Source: Planctomicrobium piriforme
GTDB lineage: Bacteria > Planctomycetota > Planctomycetia > Planctomycetales > Planctomycetaceae
Assembly (NCBI GenBank): GCA_945860955.1
Contig: CAMATH010000007.1
Coordinates: forward strand, 39,785 to 103,784
Length of the DNA: 64,000 nucleotides
Reading direction: 5' to 3'
In this document: in pieces, positions 60,421 to 64,000 of the stretch
Position numbering within the stretch: the first letter of the stretch is position 1
How the letters are laid out: each line of letters starts with the position of its first letter
Program-made: the position numbers and the translations under genes
The notes under the pieces: generated by a model
The model's database searches: none
The model's input: only the letters and a program-made list of their open reading frames with translations
Told to the model about the DNA's origin: nothing

Positions 60421-61077
60421 ATGGCAATGGTCGTCGCTCCGGAAGAGCAGCATCTCCTGTTAACGGACGAGCCTTGGGAGACCTACACCCGGCTGCTGCG
60501 CACCTTCAGCGAGCGTCGGCATTTGCGGATTTCCTACGACCGGGGGACGCTCGAGATCGTGACGCTCTCGCCAGAGCGTGAGCTGCTGAAACATCTGGTC
60601 AGCCGACTGATTGTGGCGGCGACTGAAGAACTCGGACTTCCGATCGCTGGCTGCGGTTCACTCACACTTCGCCGGCGGAAACGCCGCAGGGGTTTGGAGC
60701 CGGATGAGGCCTTCTGGATTCAAAACGAGTCGAAGGTCCGAAACCTTCCCGCCTATCGACCACAAAGGGACATTCCGCCGGATCTGGTGGTCGAGATGGA
60801 CGTCTCTCACGCCTCTTTGGACCGGCTTCCGATCTATGCTGTTCTGGGTGTCCCTGAGATCTGGCGAGTTGTGCAGGGAGCGGTTCGGTTCCTCGTCCGC
60901 ACGGGAACGGACGCCCGCGATCACGACGCGGGGTATTCGCCGGTTGAGGAAAGCCGGGCTCTGCCCGGAGTCACCACGGCGCGAGTCAATGAACTCCTCG
61001 CCCGTCGCGGTTTGGTGGAACAAAACGCTCTGGTTCGGGAGTTTCGCGAGGGGCTCAGGCGAAGTATCGCGAATTGA
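60421..61077 (+). CDS. Uma2 family (DUF820) endonuclease-like protein
   Basis: This 218-residue protein has a restriction-endonuclease-like core: the N-terminal RISYDRGTLEIVTLSPERE, then LEPDEAFWI and PPDLVVEMDVSHAS with Asp-(x)-Glu-x-Asp ligands, as in Uma2/DUF820 proteins. These are greatly expanded in planctomycetes and cyanobacteria, with unknown targets. The last part (about 150-200) holds a YAVLGVPEIWRV segment. It starts 4 bases after the cyclase-repeat gene and is presumably read from the same message; functional connection is not implied. Confidence 0.86.
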   Translation: MAMVVAPEEQHLLLTDEPWETYTRLLRTFSERRHLRISYDRGTLEIVTLSPERELLKHLVSRLIVAATEELGLPIAGCGSLTLRRRKRRRGLEPDEAFWIQNESKVRNLPAYRPQRDIPPDLVVEMDVSHASLDRLPIYAVLGVPEIWRVVQGAVRFLVRTGTDARDHDAGYSPVEESRALPGVTTARVNELLARRGLVEQNALVREFREGLRRSIAN

Positions 61078-61283
61078 CGGACGTATTTTCTCGGAAAGGT
61101 GTATGGCACACAGGAATTCCAACTCGGGAACAGTGTGGATGTCTCTCCAGGATTCCAACTCGGTTCGGCGTTGATACGACGGACGACTATGTACTTCGAT
61201 TCGTACTGGCGAAGTCTGATTGTCCGTGTTCACACGCGGCAAGAGGCATTGAGCGGGCCGGAAGGTGATGTACCGCCTGACGA

Positions 61284-61694
61284 TTATTTCCATGGTGTGA
61301 TGAGTTTTACCTTGGGAAAATAGGTTTGATATCGACCAACGTCGCGCGTCACCAGGCTCAACCCTTCGACCTCGGCGTGCCCACCGATATAGAAATCGGG
61401 CAATGGAGAACTTTTCGTCCCGCCGCTCTTTCGATAATTGACGAAGGCCCGTGCGGCCAACCAGCCAGCCGCGTACGGCAACGGGAGTCGATCAAAAATC
61501 ACCGGGTCGAGCCAACGATCGAGTTCGTCATGTGTGTCAAATGCCGGGGCAAGTTCAGCATAAATGATCGGGTTCACGAGAATTCTGCCGTTCGCAACAG
61601 CGGCCCGAAACTGCTGTTCCGACCAGGGAAGCCAGGTTGCATCCGCTGTGGCGATGTCAAGCAGTACGTTGGTGTCGAAAAGTACCCCGCTCAT
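61284..61694 (-). CDS. PIN-domain toxin (VapC-like)
   Basis: This 136-residue PIN-domain ribonuclease has the four acidic metal ligands: Asp7 (LFDTNVLLD), Glu47 (IIYAELAP), Asp100 (PDFYIGGHA) and Asp118 (TRDVGRYQTYFP). That last segment is a typical VapC ending. VapC toxins cut tRNA or rRNA and are silenced by VapB. The ATG at 61694 overlaps the stop of the upstream gene (ATGA), coupling its translation to the antitoxin. Confidence 0.88.
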   Translation of the reverse strand: MSGVLFDTNVLLDIATADATWLPWSEQQFRAAVANGRILVNPIIYAELAPAFDTHDELDRWLDPVIFDRLPLPYAAGWLAARAFVNYRKSGGTKSSPLPDFYIGGHAEVEGLSLVTRDVGRYQTYFPKVKLITPWK

Positions 61695-61894
61695 TCATCA
61701 CCACGCGTCAACGCCAACACCTCCGAGGTAGTGACTCCAGCGCGCGCGGCACCGCGGGACCGAGCCAACCATTCCTCGACGGGTAAGTTCGACGAGCGCC
61801 TCGTCCTGTGAAGCTCCAACCAGTTGGCGAGTTCCTCAACTTGCTTTGGCGACAACCGCTCGATAGCCGCCTCAATCTCCGCGACCGCATTCAT
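61691..61894 (-). CDS. Probable antitoxin partner of the PIN toxin (VapB-like)
   Basis: The frame from ATG 61894 gives 67 residues: a helical N-terminal part (VAEIEAAIERLSPKQVEELANWLE) and a C-terminal tail with LPVEEWLARSRGAA that could bind the toxin. GAGGAA lies 7 bases upstream of this ATG, which decides it over an ATG five codons earlier. There is no clear AbrB or ribbon-helix-helix DNA-binding motif. Pairing with a PIN-domain gene by a four-base overlap identifies it as the antitoxin by position. Confidence 0.75.
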   Translation of the reverse strand: MNAVAEIEAAIERLSPKQVEELANWLELHRTRRSSNLPVEEWLARSRGAARAGVTTSEVLALTRGDE

Positions 61895-62534
61895 GGCGAA
61901 ATTCCTCATGGCGGATTTGGAGTTCCCGCCAACCCGCAACCAATCCATCCATCCAGCGGCGTCGCGACAGGATTCTGTCTGTCGCAAAACTATCGTCGAG
62001 TATAGTCAATGAGTGCAGGACAGACGATATCCAACACGCCATTTTTCGGGATCGCAAATCCGCCTGTTCCCCATCCACGTCGCGCAGTCAGCGCTCGACG
62101 ATCGGTTCCAACCATCGCAACTTCGATCGCGCGCCCAATTTCGCACGAACTGAGTGAAAACACCGGCCCCGGAAATGTGACCTGACCTGAATAGTGGTTC
62201 CAGGAGATCGCCGAGCCGGGAATTCTTTGGGACAGATTCCACCCCAGACGGCAGTGGCAATAGTGGAATCCCAACTGTTCTATGGCGTCGATTCCCGGGG
62301 CAAGAACCGCAAGCGGATGCGGCTGTCGACAACGACATGCAATCGCGTCGCATTCCCCTACTGGAAAACGGGTTACGATTGCGGTGCCAAGTGAATGAGC
62401 GGCTCTCCTGGATACAAGTTCTCCCGATGAGCCAGAATTCTTCAAAATTTTCAGTTTTTTATTCGGCAGCCCCCAAGTTGTGTCGTCTTACGGGTGAAGA
62501 CCCCCGACTTTCCACTCGCAAAGGAGCCGAATCG
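61895..62534. other. Gene-poor stretch upstream of the VapBC-like pair (640 bases)
   Basis: The promoter of the toxin-antitoxin pair should lie near 61900-62000 on the minus strand. A minus-strand frame at 61990-62445 (151 codons) has only modest third-position GC, no ribosome-binding site and no recognisable product, so it is not called. The right end, near 62521, holds the strong ribosome-binding site of the next gene. Base composition is lower in GC than neighbouring operons, which could mean an acquired or decayed segment. Confidence 0.45.
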
Positions 62535-62858
62535 ATGTCTGGTTCTCAAGACCCTGGCGGAGTTTCCGCTGGCGAAATTGACCGTTTGCTAGAGGCGAAC
62601 TGGTCACAAATCACCCGGCGGGCGATTCACCGGACCACCCGTACCCTGATCTGGAACCGCCGACTCAGCGACGCCACCCGCTTCGCCGTCGCGGCGGCCA
62701 TTCTGCTCACGATCCAGATGAGCTGGGGGGTTCTGACGCTTCAGGCTCTGCATCGCGAGGCGCTCCGTACGCAGACTCGCTCGCTGCCGGCTCCCGCCGC
62801 CGACACCTCGGCGGTGACGCCGATTCCTACCGCTCCCAATTCCGGCTCCACCGGTTGA
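62535..62858 (+). CDS. Single-pass membrane protein, 107 aa
   Basis: The ATG at 62535 is preceded by AAGGAG with an 8-base spacer, which decides the start over longer in-frame readings. The N-terminal half is polar (DRLLEANWSQITRRAIHRTT), followed by one hydrophobic helix (RFAVAAAILLTIQMSWGVLTL, about residues 54-74) and a polar Pro/Ala/Thr tail. It is probably anchored in the membrane with a short outside tail. No known family. The coiled-coil gene that follows after 154 bases may be cotranscribed. Confidence 0.7.
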   Translation: MSGSQDPGGVSAGEIDRLLEANWSQITRRAIHRTTRTLIWNRRLSDATRFAVAAAILLTIQMSWGVLTLQALHREALRTQTRSLPAPAADTSAVTPIPTAPNSGSTG

Positions 62859-63012
62859 TTTGACCGGGGCCTGCCGTTCGTAGGCCTTCACGTTCCTGTT
62901 TTCGCCCTTCGGGCGTGACGGCGAATCTCTGCGCTTCGCCCCGTCGCGATTGTTTTCACACCACTTGTCCAGCGATTCGCTGGTGTCATCGTTTCACAGG
63001 AGATTTCGAACC

Positions 63013-63822
63013 ATGTTCAAGAACATTCTGGCGTTTGTGGGTCTGGCCGCTTTGGTTGGCGCGGTTGGGGTCTGGCAGTTTGGGTACTTCAACAATGTGA
63101 AGCAGCAGATCGAGCGGGAGACAGCCGTCACCCGGGCTCAGAACATTGTCCGCGACATGGAGTCCCGGGCGGCGACACTCTCGAAGCGGGCGCGCGAATT
63201 GCGGGTCGAAGCGCAGACCCGCGACAAGGCACTGCAGCGTGAAGAAGAGCAGGCGAACAAGACGCGCCAGGCGATTGTCAAACTCGCCGAAGCGGCACGA
63301 TCGGCGGGACTGCCGCGCCCCTCCGAGGCGGGTCCGGACGACCTCAAAAAGACGCTGAACTTTGCCGGCCGCATGATGGCCGCGGGTGAAGTGTACAAAC
63401 TGCTCGAACGCTGGCAGGAGTCGATCACCAGCAGCGACGAACGGCTGAAGGTGACCCGCTCGATGATCGACCGCATTCGTGCGACCGCCGACCAGTTGGA
63501 ACAGAAACAGTCGCAATTCGTGACGCAGGTGCAAGCGACCCGCGCGACGTTGGAACGGCTCGAACTGCAACGGGATCTATCGAAGCTCGATGCCGAGCTG
63601 GCGGAGCTGGGGTCGAGCGCCGCGGGGAACCCCGCGGGAGAACTGCAAGGGGTGCTGGAGACCTTGCAGAAGCAGATCGACGAATATGAAGCGACCAGTG
63701 AAGTGCTGGGAGCCGAGCGGACGGCGGGCGAAACGCTGACTGCGGATGAAGTCCTGGCGGGTAAGGCGACTGACGTCTCAGCGCGACAAAAGCTGGATGC
63801 GCTATGGGGAGAGAAGAAGTGA
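63013..63822 (+). CDS. Membrane-anchored coiled-coil protein, 269 aa
   Basis: The ATG at 63013 follows AGGAG with good spacing. One N-terminal membrane helix (residues 4-21, ILAFVGLAALVGAVGVW) is followed by long charged helices (about 28-90 and 135-235) that look like coiled coils (KQQIERETAVTRAQNIV, QQLERLELQRDLSKLD-type pattern). No domain with enzymatic residues is visible. Likely a structural or envelope-spanning protein exposed outside. Related planctomycete proteins occur beside small single-pass proteins, as here. It stops 178 bases from the window's right edge. Confidence 0.75.
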   Translation: MFKNILAFVGLAALVGAVGVWQFGYFNNVKQQIERETAVTRAQNIVRDMESRAATLSKRARELRVEAQTRDKALQREEEQANKTRQAIVKLAEAARSAGLPRPSEAGPDDLKKTLNFAGRMMAAGEVYKLLERWQESITSSDERLKVTRSMIDRIRATADQLEQKQSQFVTQVQATRATLERLELQRDLSKLDAELAELGSSAAGNPAGELQGVLETLQKQIDEYEATSEVLGAERTAGETLTADEVLAGKATDVSARQKLDALWGEKK

Positions 63823-64000
63823 AGGGCATCCCTTGGCGAACCGCCGGCGTCAGCCCAATGCCACTTACTTTGGCACCGACGACGGAGGCTCGCTGTCGTT
63901 TCTTTTGCGGAGAGCTTTCATGAATTTCGTGGATTTCTGTCGCCGGGTGTGCGCCTTTCTCGGGTAGTCGCGGGGATGTTTCCGCTGGGGATGTTTTTTC

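Noticed and set aside
61990..62445. Minus-strand 151-codon frame upstream of the toxin-antitoxin pair
   Set aside because: No ribosome-binding site, no recognisable domain, weak third-position bias; kept only as a note in the description of the gap.
63920..63967. 15-codon frame with a GGAGAG site at the right edge (MNFVDFCRRVCAFLG)
   Set aside because: Good ribosome-binding site but too short to call; may be a leader peptide of a gene beyond the window, which cannot be tested here.

Overview
The window looks like chromosomal DNA of a Planctomycetota bacterium (order Planctomycetales-like, GC-rich). Three things point there. It has DUF1501 proteins with Tat-type leaders. It has a MoxR / DUF58 / giant von Willebrand-type membrane protein operon ending in a squalene-cyclase-repeat protein. 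It has a type II secretion-like (T2SS) cluster in which PilM/PilN and PilO/PilP functions are fused. Genus cannot be assigned from the sequence alone. No rRNA, tRNA, CRISPR array, prophage or intact insertion sequence was seen.

Region 1-7.6 kb is mostly housekeeping. It holds a partial DUF1501 gene, a zinc carboxypeptidase-like deacylase, a newly noticed 58-residue gene, a repeat-bearing hypothetical next to gcvH, rpiB behind a YrdC-like/low-molecular-weight phosphatase fusion, a LipM-like octanoyltransferase, and ilvN-ilvC closed by a clear terminator. Region 7.6-15.6 kb holds secreted proteins (one with SH3-like domains), a zinc-ribbon/Ser-Thr kinase/RDD membrane protein next to a DUF455 ferritin-like gene, a Tat-exported sugar isomerase-like protein and small hypotheticals.

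Region 15.6-27.7 kb holds a short SecA paralogue, argB-argD, an enolase-superfamily dehydratase, a lone HicB-like gene, a complete DUF1501 gene, a DUF6580 membrane gene and the phoH-pgpH pair. Region 28-45.2 kb is the secretion/pilus cluster on the minus strand, in transcription order: secretin-N-domain protein, GspE, GspF, GspG, GspH, GspI, GspJ, GspK, a PilM-PilN-like (GspL) fusion and a PilO-PilP-like (GspM/GspC) fusion. An ExeA-like ATPase converges on its end. The secretin-like protein carries many N-type repeats but no visible C-terminal pore barrel, which is the most unusual feature of the window.

Region 45.5-64 kb is on the plus strand apart from a VapBC-type pair. It holds an EF-hand secreted protein, a TPR plus cytochrome-like protein with an unusual CX4CH motif, then a tight operon: MoxR ATPase, DUF58, two VWA membrane proteins flanking a 1343-residue coiled-coil membrane protein, a cyclase-repeat protein and a Uma2-family nuclease. 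After the toxin-antitoxin pair and a gene-poor stretch come two membrane/coiled-coil hypotheticals.
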